Shown here: positions 1-8,382 of the stretch, in pieces
Position numbering within the stretch: position 1 is the first letter of the stretch
Layout of the letters: each line of letters opens with the position of its first letter
From: Prolixibacteraceae bacterium JC049
Lineage (GTDB): Bacteria; Bacteroidota; Bacteroidia; Bacteroidales; Prolixibacteraceae
Assembly (NCBI GenBank): GCA_023369685.1
Contig: SACZ01000003.1
Location: 210,818 to 274,817, forward strand
Reading direction: 5' to 3'
Length of the DNA: 64,000 bases
The notes under the pieces: generated by a model
Told to the model about the DNA's origin: nothing
The model's database searches: none
What the model saw: the letters and a program-made list of their open reading frames with translations, nothing else
Made by a program: the position numbers and the translations under genes

Positions 1-230
1 CTTTTCACCTTCGTGTGGATGATCATGTCCTTCATGGTCGTGGTCATGCTTTTCATCTTCGTGTGGATGATCGTGTCCCTCATGGTCGTGATCATGCTTT
101 TCACCTTCGTGTGAATGATCATGTTCCTCATGGTCGTGATCATGCTTTTCACCTTCGTGTGGATGATCATGTTCCTCATGGTCGTGATCATGCTTTTCAC
201 CTTCATGCGGATGATCGTGTCCCTCATGAG
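1..230 (-). repeat. 48-bp tandem repeat encoding a His-rich 16-residue unit
   Basis: Units at 1-48, 49-96, 97-144 and 145-192, with a partial fifth at 193-230, are nearly identical in DNA. The array is cut by the left edge and may be longer. Each unit encodes 16 residues rich in His, Asp and Glu. DNA-level similarity means recent expansion, so copy number probably varies between strains. The complementary strand is also open here, but it has no start context and is only a shadow. Confidence 0.9.
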
Positions 231-342
231 TGGATGCTTGTTCTGTTTTTGCCTTATTGGTGTCTTGAGTGTGTTTTTTCTTGGAACAGCCTACCATTAA
301 AAGCAGGTATAATGCTGTTATTATATAAACTAATGACTTCAT
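1..342 (-). CDS. His-rich lipoprotein, partial; probable metal-efflux (CusB/CzcB-type) adaptor N-terminus
   Basis: An open frame runs from ATG at 342 to the window edge (114 codons, no stop), so only the N-terminus is visible. It begins with a lipoprotein signal (hydrophobic stretch, then VGC at residues 17-19), a short polar linker, and then tandem 16-residue units of the form EGEKHDHDHEGHDHPH. His, Asp and Glu clusters like this bind Zn, Cu, Ni or Co. In Bacteroidota they are common just after the lipid anchor of RND-efflux periplasmic adaptors, which is the preferred reading. A free-standing metal-binding lipoprotein or a ZnuA-type protein is also possible. The small His-rich protein at 673-1044 upstream on the same strand supports a metal-homeostasis operon. 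The body of the protein lies outside the window, so the family is inferred. Confidence 0.6.
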   Translation of the reverse strand, partial: MKSLVYIITALYLLLMVGCSKKKHTQDTNKAKTEQASTHEGHDHPHEGEKHDHDHEEHDHPHEGEKHDHDHEEHDHSHEGEKHDHDHEGHDHPHEDEKHDHDHEGHDHPHEGEK

Positions 343-672
343 CTGATTATGTTTATTATTTCCAAATTGCATCAGATGAAACTCTCTGTGAATTTAACCA
401 TTATTGCGAGTGAGATTTAGAGTACAAAAATTGTTTTCATGATTCTCACGGTGACCAAATTCATGCTTGTTTCATCTTGTATGTGAAATTAGGTTTAAGT
501 AAAATAATAAATAAGAAAACTCATTACAGGTGATTCCTTGTAATAAAAAGGATGTAATTCGATAGTGTATACGCTTTGAACATGGGTAAATTAAAACTCG
601 GTGTAAAATAGCGGGTACAACATTTACTTTTACTATAATAACATACAGTAAGTAATATCGAACTTTTCTAAT
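343..672. other. 330-bp gap between two minus-strand metal genes
   Basis: No convincing gene is seen. On the minus strand this is the leader or promoter region of the His-rich lipoprotein. A weak inverted repeat (ATTACA/TGTAAT) lies near 525-545. I could not find a TAnnTTTG box at a sensible distance from ATG 342, so it is unclear whether the downstream gene has its own promoter. Confidence 0.4.
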
Positions 673-1044
673 TTATGAAATAGGAGGAGCTCTAAGTTGC
701 TTAAACCTGAGTTTGGGAGGCTTATATGCCTTTGTGTAGTATAGGGTATTTTGATCAGACTGAATATCTTGTTGTTGATGATCAAGGAGCAGTGTGCTGA
801 TTAATGCAAAAAGAAGAACAAGCTCTTGCTGTTTTGTTGGTTTCCAAAAATCGGTCACATGACAGGCATAATGTGTCGCTTCCGGTAAGTCTGCTAATTG
901 ATCATGGCTGTGGATATGATTGCAACAGTGGTGTGACTCCCACATATCATGTTCGTGATGATGGTGTGGAATAAAAGCATGAAGTAGCATCATTGCAAAT
1001 GCAATAGAACATGCTACGAGTTTTATGTCGCTTTTTTTCATCAT
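673..1044 (-). CDS. small His-rich membrane or exported protein
   Basis: This 123-residue protein has an N-terminal hydrophobic segment (about residues 8-24) followed at once by an IPHHHHEH run, then SHHCCNHIHSHD. A second hydrophobic stretch (about 75-87) follows a hydrophilic region, and the C-terminus is basic. I do not recognise a named enzyme family. Small proteins with an early PHHHH motif are common in Bacteroidota at the head of Cus/Czc-type heavy-metal efflux operons, and the next gene downstream on this strand begins as a His-rich lipoprotein. A role in periplasmic metal binding or sensing is inferred. The start MMKKSD offers two adjacent Met codons; either is possible. Confidence 0.6.
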   Translation of the reverse strand: MMKKSDIKLVACSIAFAMMLLHAFIPHHHHEHDMWESHHCCNHIHSHDQLADLPEATHYACHVTDFWKPTKQQELVLLFALISTLLLDHQQQDIQSDQNTLYYTKAYKPPKLRFKQLRAPPIS

Positions 1045-1147
1045 AACCGAGACAAAAATAATAAAAAGAGATTTATTAATACTGATTTATGTCTGGTTAT
1101 TTAAAATGAATATTAATAGTTGCTTGGAAAGCAGAGACAAAATGCTT

Positions 1148-1178
1148 AAAAAAGCCACGTAGAAGATCCCACGTGGCT
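1148..1178 (-). terminator. intrinsic terminator of the thioredoxin-like gene
   Basis: On the minus strand the arms AGCCACGT and ACGTGGCT pair with a 10-nt loop and are followed directly by TTTTTT. It lies 36 bp past the stop codon of the gene at 1214-2050, which separates that gene from the His-rich genes. Confidence 0.8.
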
Positions 1179-1213
1179 ATATCGAATATTGTGTTCTCTA
1201 AACTTTTGTCAGC

Positions 1214-2050
1214 CTACTTCTTAAGCTTCATTAGTTGATTGGTTAATTGGAGGTAATTTTTGTTTTCGATTTGAGATTTTAGCTCGTTGGCTTTGTCTGG
1301 CTGATTGCTATGCGCGTAACTGTTTGAAAGAGCACAAAGAGCAATTGCTTTATTGTCGACCTGAACTTTGTCAATTGATTTCTTTTTCGTGAAATATTTT
1401 AGAACACGCTTGTGTTGGCCAATAATAGATGAGTTAACCATTCTCATTAGTTCAACTTTTTCCAAAGCTGTCTTATCTGATTTTTCACAAAGTTTTTTTG
1501 CTTTAGATAGAGTAATATTACTCTGTTTTATAAAGTCGTTGATTCCCATTTTATGACATTGAGTGGCAAGAGACTGATAAGCCATTGCTAGCTGCGTGGC
1601 ATTGTTGAAATTTTCTTCCTTTTTGAAGTTTTCCATATTTAAGTAAACAGACTTTACATTTTCTGGATAACGTTTCAATATTGGTTTAACACGGGAAAGA
1701 TCACGATAGCCCACAAATTGATAAAGTACATTATTCCACGGAGTAGCAATTGCAATATGTGGAATTCCCTTTACTCCATAAGAAGAAGCGTCTGACTTAT
1801 TGTAATCGACATTGATCTTTACCAGTACATATTTCTTCATCAACTCTTTTGCCGAATCATTACTCCAAACATCCATATCGAGCTGTTTGCATGGACCACA
1901 CCAATCAGCATAAAAATCAACAAGAAGGAGTTTGTTTTGCTGTTTGGCAATTTGTTGAGCTTGCTCCAAAGAATTAAACCAAAGTTGAGCATTGGCACTG
2001 GATGAGAACAAAATGGCTAGAAATAGTAGGGTTTGACGGAGTTTTTTCAT
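1214..2050 (-). CDS. secreted thioredoxin-domain protein
   Basis: The 278-residue protein starts with a Sec signal peptide (cleavage near ANAQ, residues 19-22). A thioredoxin fold follows, with the redox motif WCGPC at residues 50-54 and the cis-proline motif GIPH near 95-98. It is therefore predicted to act as a periplasmic thiol-disulfide reductase or isomerase. The first 120 or so residues hold the thioredoxin domain. The remaining roughly 150 residues are helical and Lys-rich, resembling the TPR-like tails of Bacteroidota 'thioredoxin family' proteins, with no further motif that I recognise. It is a single-gene unit with its own terminator. Its partner substrates cannot be read from the sequence. 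Confidence 0.85.
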   Translation of the reverse strand: MKKLRQTLLFLAILFSSSANAQLWFNSLEQAQQIAKQQNKLLLVDFYADWCGPCKQLDMDVWSNDSAKELMKKYVLVKINVDYNKSDASSYGVKGIPHIAIATPWNNVLYQFVGYRDLSRVKPILKRYPENVKSVYLNMENFKKEENFNNATQLAMAYQSLATQCHKMGINDFIKQSNITLSKAKKLCEKSDKTALEKVELMRMVNSSIIGQHKRVLKYFTKKKSIDKVQVDNKAIALCALSNSYAHSNQPDKANELKSQIENKNYLQLTNQLMKLKK

Positions 2051-2139
2051 AATAAATTGTTTTAAAGGTTATTTGTAAGCATAAATATAGTGTTTTAAAG
2101 AATAAATTGATTCATAGTTTGTTGGGTTTTATAGGTTCA

Positions 2140-2172
2140 TTTGTGTATTTCGATGTTGCTTGTGTACCTTTG
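2140..2172 (+). promoter_or_regulatory. Bacteroidota-type promoter for the gene at 2195
   Basis: TTTG at 2140-2143 is followed after 21 nt by TACCTTTG at 2165-2172, an exact match to the -33/-7 pattern TTTG-N19-23-TAnnTTTG. Transcription should begin near 2179, giving a short leader of about 16 nt before ATG 2195. Confidence 0.65.
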
Positions 2173-2194
2173 GAGCGAAGATAAAAATGAGTGA

Positions 2195-3379
2195 ATGATT
2201 CGTCCTGATGTTTATATATTCAATCCGACTTGTGAGATGGCTATTGCCAATGGTACAGTAGCATGGCAGCCAAGTCGTTTTTTGCGACAATTTGAAATTG
2301 ATTTGGAACTGTTACCCATGTTCACGGCGACCGAGAGTGATTGGGTTATTGTGGAGCAATTACCCTCTAGGGATTTTATTGAAAAGCTTAATGGTGAAGG
2401 CTTTTCGATTCCTAGTTTTATTTTAGATAGAGAGTTGAAAAAAGGAGATGTCCGAAAAATATCAAAAGGAGCATTGAAACCATGGGGCTGGAGTCCGGCA
2501 TTGTATCATAAATTTAAAAGTTGGCAGAAAAGCTGGGGTGGTCAATTTAAGCAGTCGCCTATGTTAGAATGGCATGATTCTGTGAAAGAATTATATAGCA
2601 GAGAAACAGCTTTGCAGGTTTTGAGAGGAGTTGGAGAAGAGCTCGGCTGGAGCAAAGAAAAAAGATATCCCAAAGCTTGCCATAACATAGAGGAACTAGT
2701 ACAGATTCATAAAGAAAACGGGCAATCGATGATTAAAGCTCCGTGGAGTTCGTCGGGAAGAGGAGTGCAGCCTGTTGTTGCAGAAGCGATTGATCGACAG
2801 ATTTTGAAGTGGAGTAGTAGCGTGTTGAAACAGCAGGGGAAAATTATGATTGAACCCTTATTGGATAGAGTGTTGGACTTTGCTTTTCAGTTTAAGTATG
2901 AGAAAGGGAAAGCTTCTTATTTAGGAACCAGTTGGTTTTTTACCGATGAAAATGGAAAATATCAGGGGAATTGGTTAAAACGACCAGAACAACATCTTGA
3001 TTCTGATGTGTTGAATCTAATCGACTTTCAAGAGACTAAAATTGTAAATGCACTGAAAAAGCATTTGGAGTTAAGGTTTTCAGATAATTATGAAGGTTAT
3101 CTGGGAGTGGATGCTATGGTATATCGCACAGGTAGTGGAAAGTTGGAAATTCAACCTTGCATGGAGATTAATGTGCGAATGAATATGGGTATTTTAGCCA
3201 TGGAACTAGAGAAGGTTGTTGGCGAAAATTACGATGCCATGCGAGTTGTTAATCGACAGCAAGAAGAAAAAGAGAGTGAAACCACGCGATTGGAATCGCG
3301 CGGTATTATTCGTAAACGGTTTCCTCTAACCGAAGTTCTGGAAAACACGCTGTTTTATGCCGAATTGGTGAAGTTTTAG
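2195..3379 (+). CDS. ATP-grasp-like protein of unknown function
   Basis: This 394-residue cytosolic protein has no signal peptide. The middle holds a KAPWSSSGRGV segment (residues 181-191), which resembles the Gly-rich nucleotide-binding loop of ATP-grasp enzymes. Near residues 333-342 is MEINVRMNMG, where the Glu and Asn residues would correspond to the Mg-binding pair of the fold. The N-terminal third (YIFNPTCEMAIANG) looks conserved but I cannot assign it. ATP-grasp enzymes ligate a carboxylate to an amine or thiol. The substrate here is unknown, and the neighbours (sbcDC, convergent with only 11 bp between stop codons) give no clue. A clean promoter lies upstream and the gene appears to be monocistronic. 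Fold assignment by eye is moderately secure; function is open. Confidence 0.6.
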   Translation: MIRPDVYIFNPTCEMAIANGTVAWQPSRFLRQFEIDLELLPMFTATESDWVIVEQLPSRDFIEKLNGEGFSIPSFILDRELKKGDVRKISKGALKPWGWSPALYHKFKSWQKSWGGQFKQSPMLEWHDSVKELYSRETALQVLRGVGEELGWSKEKRYPKACHNIEELVQIHKENGQSMIKAPWSSSGRGVQPVVAEAIDRQILKWSSSVLKQQGKIMIEPLLDRVLDFAFQFKYEKGKASYLGTSWFFTDENGKYQGNWLKRPEQHLDSDVLNLIDFQETKIVNALKKHLELRFSDNYEGYLGVDAMVYRTGSGKLEIQPCMEINVRMNMGILAMELEKVVGENYDAMRVVNRQQEEKESETTRLESRGIIRKRFPLTEVLENTLFYAELVKF

Positions 3380-3390
3380 GATAAATGCAT

Positions 3391-6300
3391 TTATTGATGA
3401 ATAACAATTTGGCTGTTTCCAGAACTGTCTTTTACTAGTTCAATTTGAGTGGTGATCCGTTCTTTTAGCGCTTCTACGTGAGAAATAATACCGATGGTAC
3501 GATTACTTTCCGACTGAAGTCGTTCAAGGGTATTCAGAGCCATTTCAAGGGTTATCTGGTCGAGACTTCCAAAACCTTCGTCGATAAAAAGGCTTTCGAG
3601 CTGTGTGTTTTTTCCGGCTAAATCGGAAAGTCCGAGAGCCAGAGCCAATGAAATAAGGAAGCTTTCTCCTCCAGATAGAGTTCTTACCGATCGTTCTTCG
3701 TTGCCTTGTAAAGTATCCACCACAAACAGATCTTCGTTTTGCTGTGTATTATATTTTAGCAGGTAACGAGGATTGAGCTTCATTAAATGGCGATTGGCCA
3801 GGCTAAGCATTTGTTGAAGCGTTAATTCTTGAGCAAATTTGCTGTATTTGTTACCCGTTGCATCGCCAATTAGTTCGTTTAGGTTTTGCCAGCGCTTCAA
3901 CTCTTTCCGTTGTATTTCCAACTCTTTTACTAAACTTCCAGCTTGTTGCTTGTTGGCTTTGTTTTGTTTTAGTTGTTGCTCCAGTGCTCCACTTTCTTTG
4001 TTTAAAAGCTGATATTGTTGTTGTGTGGTTTGCTGGTTTTGCTTTAACTCTTCCAGTGAAACTGGCGGCAGCTTCTCTTTATTTTCATTAATGAACTTCT
4101 CCAGCTCCTTTAATTTTTGCAGGATAGTTGTTTCTTCTTTTTTTAATTGCTCCTCTTTGGCTTTAATGCTTTGCTCTTCTTCTTTGGAAAGGAAAGCAGC
4201 CAAAGCCTCTTCAATATTCGCAAACGATAGCTCCTGAAGTGGTGTAGCTAAAGCTTGCTCTAAATCTTGTTGCTGCTTATTGGTTGATTGTACCTGAGTA
4301 TTATCCTCTTTTATTTGCTTTTTAGTATGCTTTAGATGCTCGCTATTCTTGGTTGCCCGTTCTTTTAGCAGGTCTCTTGTTTGTCGTTTTTCTTTTACTG
4401 AATTATCGATGCGCTCTTGTTCCTGTGTAGTTGATTTATTTTGGAAAAGGTCGAAGCGCTCCTTTTTTTGTCCATTAAGCAATTGTTGGGCTGCATTAAA
4501 CTGGTTGCCTAATTCCTGTTCTTTTTTCCCATTGACCTTTTGCTGCTCAGTGAGTGCCGCAATTCGTTCTGTCAGTTGATTGATCTCTTTTTCGAGCGTA
4601 TTTTGTTTATCCTGTTTCTCTTTGTTGGATGTATAAAGTAGATTCAATCGATCTCTTTTGGACTTAAGCGATTTTTCATTGGTCAACCATTGGGCGAATG
4701 GCTCTAATATTTCCGAAGATTTTTGTTGGTGATTGGCAATTTTCTCAATCTTTTCTTGAATGGGTTTTAGAAGCAGCAGGTTGGCTTGTAATTTATCGCG
4801 TAAAACTGCAGCTTTTATGGCTTTAGTAAGCTGGTTTATTGTTTTTTGATGTTTATCCAATTGTTTTTCGATGGCGCTCTTGTCTTCAATTTTTAGATTC
4901 GCATTTAACGCTGCAAACTGTTTTTGAATCAGTTCTGTTTTCGATTTAAGCTGTTCTATCCTTTCATGCGTGGTTTTTACATTGGCTTGAACGGTAGCTT
5001 GCTGCTTTTGTGTCGACTGTTGTTGTTGCTTCAGTTTTTCAAGTTCTGTTTGGGTCGTTTGTAGTTCAGAAGCTAAATTGGGCAAGTCGTGCGAATAGTT
5101 TTGCACATACGGATGAGTTGTGGAACCACAAAGCGGGCAAGGCTGTTCTGGCTTTAACTCTTGTCGGTGTTTTTCCAGCGATTGTTCTATTCTCAAGCGA
5201 TCTAGTCGTGCAGTTTGTTCCTTCTCTTTCAATTCGAAAATCTGTATTTGAGGTGCTAACTGCTTGAGAGACTCTTGATGCTTATTTAATTCAGTCTCTA
5301 ACTCTTTCCATTGCTTTTGTGCCAATTCCAACTCTTTCGATTCAGAAACAAATTGTTGCTGAAGTTTTAGTAGCTCATTCAACTTATTGATTTCGAGATT
5401 GGCATTTTGTAATTGTTGGTTTAAGCTGGCCTGATCGTTGAATGCAAAATGGTTCAGATCTTTATCCAACTCTTTCTGTTGTTTGGAAATGGACACAAGC
5501 TGATTGGAAATATAGATATGGTTTTCTTTCCAGTTGATGTTGCCCAATATTGTAGAAGAGATCTCTTGGTTCTCTAATTGTTGAAGTTCCTGTTTCAGTT
5601 GTTGGTGAATGGATGCCATTTCCCCCATCAACTGATCGAGCAATGAAATAATGGCAGGGACTTCACTTAGTGAACTCTGTTGTTTAAGTTCCTCTTCTTG
5701 CTTTTGAAAACTGCCTTTTTTCTCTGAATTTAATTTCTGTTGTTGAGCCAATAAACCGACTTGCTCTTTTAACTCTTTTCGGAAATTGTTTAACTCTTTT
5801 TCCTGGCGATTTAGCTCTTCGGTTTTAAGTTTAATTTTCTCGTCGAGAATAGATGTCTTTTTTATGATAGGAGTTAATTGGTTTTGCTCCTTTTCTGCAT
5901 TTTCAAACTCTTTTTGTGTTTTATCAAATTGCCCTGAAAGAGTCTGTTTTTCTTTTTCTAACTGCTCTTGTTGTTGCTTTTGTTGTGTTATTTTCTGTTG
6001 TAGAGAGGCAACTTGTTTTTTCAATTCGGTTAACTGTATAAGTTCTCCTTTTATGGAAACCAGTTGATTATGTTTGTTCAGTTTTAGCAATTCCGGAGCA
6101 AATGTCTCTTGTTCTTTTTGAAGAAGAACATGATGTTGCATTGTCGTTTTTTGCTCTTCTTCTGTTTTCTGAAAAAGTTGAGTCTCCTGAATCTGTTTCT
6201 GGATTTTTTCTAAAAGCTGCTGAGTGGTTTGAATTTCTTGTTTAAACGCAAGCTGTTTTTCATTGATTTCATTCAACTGCTCTTCGGTAAGAAGAGAAAT

Positions 6301-6939
6301 GCCATGCATTTTCAACTCAATCTCATGCGCAATGGTTTCTTGCTCTTTTAGCTTTTCATATGCTGCCTTTCCAATTTGACGATAGATCTCAGTACCTGTA
6401 ATCTTTTCCAGTAATTCGGAACGTTCTGTTGCATTGGCTTTCAGAAAACGAGCAAATTCACCTTGTGAAAGCATTATCGATTTCACAAATTGCTCGTAAT
6501 TCAAGCCAGTAATTTCGGTGTTTTTGGAAGGGATATCTCCTTTTTTCAATCCACAAGAGATAAAACTACCATCTTCCAGTTGTTCTGAAAGATCCATATG
6601 GTAATCGCGCAGGTTACCAGTTCTGGCGCGACTAATTTCCCATTTAGAGCGATAATGTTTGTTGTTGACCGAATAGGTTAACTCTGCAAAACAGTCGTTG
6701 GTTCCTTTGGTTATCAAAGTTCCAAAGCTCTGAATACTGTTTTTTGATATTTTACCACTTCGTGGAATTTGGTTGTATAAAGCCAACGAGATAGCATCGA
6801 GTAAAGTACTTTTTCCTGCTCCGGTGGGGCCGGTAATAGCAAACAGACCAGTATCACCGAGAGGTGACTGATCAAAGTTTATAATGTGCTCTCCTTTTAA
6901 AGAGTTGAGGTTTTTTATATGTAGCTTAATAATTTTCAT
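3391..6939 (-). CDS. sbcC: exonuclease SbcC (Rad50-like ATPase)
   Basis: This 1182-residue SMC-type ATPase partners SbcD in the Mre11-Rad50-like nuclease that opens DNA hairpins and protein-blocked ends. The Walker A loop GPTGAGKST is at residues 37-45. Two long Gln/Glu/Lys-rich coiled-coil arms flank the zinc hook CPLC (C601, C604). The ABC signature LSGGE is at 1088-1092, Walker B FIDE at 1118-1121 and the D-loop SLD at 1125-1127. All key residues are present and the length is normal for the family. It lies 18 bp downstream of sbcD on the same strand, so the two are co-transcribed. The very Gln-rich coiled coils make the other strand look open in several places; those are shadows. Confidence 0.97.
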   Translation of the reverse strand: MKIIKLHIKNLNSLKGEHIINFDQSPLGDTGLFAITGPTGAGKSTLLDAISLALYNQIPRSGKISKNSIQSFGTLITKGTNDCFAELTYSVNNKHYRSKWEISRARTGNLRDYHMDLSEQLEDGSFISCGLKKGDIPSKNTEITGLNYEQFVKSIMLSQGEFARFLKANATERSELLEKITGTEIYRQIGKAAYEKLKEQETIAHEIELKMHGISLLTEEQLNEINEKQLAFKQEIQTTQQLLEKIQKQIQETQLFQKTEEEQKTTMQHHVLLQKEQETFAPELLKLNKHNQLVSIKGELIQLTELKKQVASLQQKITQQKQQQEQLEKEKQTLSGQFDKTQKEFENAEKEQNQLTPIIKKTSILDEKIKLKTEELNRQEKELNNFRKELKEQVGLLAQQQKLNSEKKGSFQKQEEELKQQSSLSEVPAIISLLDQLMGEMASIHQQLKQELQQLENQEISSTILGNINWKENHIYISNQLVSISKQQKELDKDLNHFAFNDQASLNQQLQNANLEINKLNELLKLQQQFVSESKELELAQKQWKELETELNKHQESLKQLAPQIQIFELKEKEQTARLDRLRIEQSLEKHRQELKPEQPCPLCGSTTHPYVQNYSHDLPNLASELQTTQTELEKLKQQQQSTQKQQATVQANVKTTHERIEQLKSKTELIQKQFAALNANLKIEDKSAIEKQLDKHQKTINQLTKAIKAAVLRDKLQANLLLLKPIQEKIEKIANHQQKSSEILEPFAQWLTNEKSLKSKRDRLNLLYTSNKEKQDKQNTLEKEINQLTERIAALTEQQKVNGKKEQELGNQFNAAQQLLNGQKKERFDLFQNKSTTQEQERIDNSVKEKRQTRDLLKERATKNSEHLKHTKKQIKEDNTQVQSTNKQQQDLEQALATPLQELSFANIEEALAAFLSKEEEQSIKAKEEQLKKEETTILQKLKELEKFINENKEKLPPVSLEELKQNQQTTQQQYQLLNKESGALEQQLKQNKANKQQAGSLVKELEIQRKELKRWQNLNELIGDATGNKYSKFAQELTLQQMLSLANRHLMKLNPRYLLKYNTQQNEDLFVVDTLQGNEERSVRTLSGGESFLISLALALGLSDLAGKNTQLESLFIDEGFGSLDQITLEMALNTLERLQSESNRTIGIISHVEALKERITTQIELVKDSSGNSQIVIHQ

Positions 6940-6957
6940 GCTGGAAAGATGAGGTTT

Positions 6958-8178
6958 CTATTGTTCCTTGTCGAATACCGATTGTACTAGCTCTTTATAA
7001 CTACCCATAAGCTCTTCGGTTTGATCGAAATTAGAGCGTTCAAGTAGTTTCTCGAATACTTCGGTGTTGGTTAAATCGCTCAGTGCTGGCTGTTCTTCGT
7101 AAAGTGCCGATACTCCTTTTATTCTATCGGTAAACGAGATGGAAGGCTTTACAATTTCCACATCGAACGACTCTTCCAGTAACTCTTTGTATTCCGCAAT
7201 AAGTATAGGGTCGTATTGTGGTTCTGTAACTCTAGTTTCGGCCCAATCAGTTAGTTGATTGGCGCTTTTGTGCACTTTTATTGCCTCTTTGACTTCTGCC
7301 AAAGTTCCCGAGAACGAGATGAGCTTTCTTTCAATCGGAACTTCAATAGACTGAATTGAAATTTGTTTTTCTGTATCGAATTCTACTAAAACTACCTGTT
7401 TGGTATCTTTTCGTTCACTGAAACTAAGCGGAATGGGCGAGCCAGAATAGCGAACATGTTCTTGTTGGGCCACTTTTTGTGGGCGGTGAATATGTCCTAA
7501 TGCCACATAATCGAATGTTTGTGGGAAAGCGTCCCATTTAAAAGCAGCTTCATTTCCCATTTGTATTTCCCGTTCGCTTTCACTGGTGGATGCTCCTGCC
7601 ATATAAAGGTGCCCGGTGGCAATTACAGGTAAATTGTTGATGTTCGAAGTTTGGGCGTAATCAGCAATTCTTTTATAATATTCAGCAATACCATTTCTGG
7701 TGGCTTTTATTCTATCGTCGTAATTCTCACCAGCAACCGATTGACGAATGTCTTTATCCCTTAAATAAGGAATAGCACATACATACCCCAATAGCTTATT
7801 GTCCTTTTCAATGGGAATAAGTTCTTTGGTATAATCAGCAGAAGCTCCACCTATTACAGTGATGTTTAATGACTCCAGTAATGGTTTTGGAGCATTCAGA
7901 GTACTTATATAATCGTGATTTCCGCCAGTAATGACAATTTGCGTAGAACATGTTGCGTTGCATCGACTTAGGAAATTGTAATATTGTTTCAGAGCTTGAT
8001 TCGATGGATAACCTACATCGAAAATGTCGCCGGCAATTATAAGTAGATCAATGTGTTGTTCTGTGAGCGTTCTCAATAGCCATTGGAAAAAGTATTCATG
8101 TTCCTGATGGCGATCTTTACCATGAAGACGCTGGCCAATATGCCAATCGGATGTATGTAGAATTCGAAATTTATTCAT
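6958..8178 (-). CDS. sbcD: exonuclease SbcD (Mre11-like nuclease)
   Basis: The 406-residue protein carries the metallophosphoesterase motifs in order: DWH (D11, H13), GDIFD (D51), GNHD (87-89), a TGHLYM histidine and GHIHRPQ. These residues bind two Mn ions in the Mre11/SbcD active site. The C-terminal part after about residue 280 is the capping and SbcC-binding region. It is the first gene of the sbcD-sbcC operon. A TACTTTTG box lies upstream at 8208-8215. Confidence 0.97.
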   Translation of the reverse strand: MNKFRILHTSDWHIGQRLHGKDRHQEHEYFFQWLLRTLTEQHIDLLIIAGDIFDVGYPSNQALKQYYNFLSRCNATCSTQIVITGGNHDYISTLNAPKPLLESLNITVIGGASADYTKELIPIEKDNKLLGYVCAIPYLRDKDIRQSVAGENYDDRIKATRNGIAEYYKRIADYAQTSNINNLPVIATGHLYMAGASTSESEREIQMGNEAAFKWDAFPQTFDYVALGHIHRPQKVAQQEHVRYSGSPIPLSFSERKDTKQVVLVEFDTEKQISIQSIEVPIERKLISFSGTLAEVKEAIKVHKSANQLTDWAETRVTEPQYDPILIAEYKELLEESFDVEIVKPSISFTDRIKGVSALYEEQPALSDLTNTEVFEKLLERSNFDQTEELMGSYKELVQSVFDKEQ

Positions 8179-8207
8179 TGAAGTTGCATTCTTTTCTTGC
8201 TTTAAAA

Positions 8208-8241
8208 CAAAAGTACAGAAAAGTTATTTATGGTTGGAAAT
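8208..8241 (-). promoter_or_regulatory. probable sbcDC promoter
   Basis: On the minus strand TACTTTTG (8208-8215) matches TAnnTTTG exactly and sits about 30 nt before the sbcD ATG. The -33 region about 22 nt further upstream reads TTTC rather than TTTG, so this half is weaker. Confidence 0.5.
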
Positions 8242-8382
8242 AGTCATCATAAATGACTCTAGTATGACTTGTAATAAAAACATTTTTAAAAACAAACAGA
8301 TCTATCAGTGTAGATATGTATAAATAAATGACTATCTTTTGAGTACAAAAGGATAAGGGGGATTCTAAATAAGCATATTTTA

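Noticed and set aside
15-413. Open plus-strand frame with repeated HGRDHAFHLRV units
   Set aside because: It is the complement of the His-rich minus-strand repeat. The minus frame has a proper start, lipoprotein signal and sensible metal-binding composition; the plus frame has none of these.
3858-6067. Several plus-strand frames of 70-93 codons inside sbcC
   Set aside because: They are mirror images of the Gln/Lys/Glu-rich coiled coil of SbcC and have no start context or recognisable composition.
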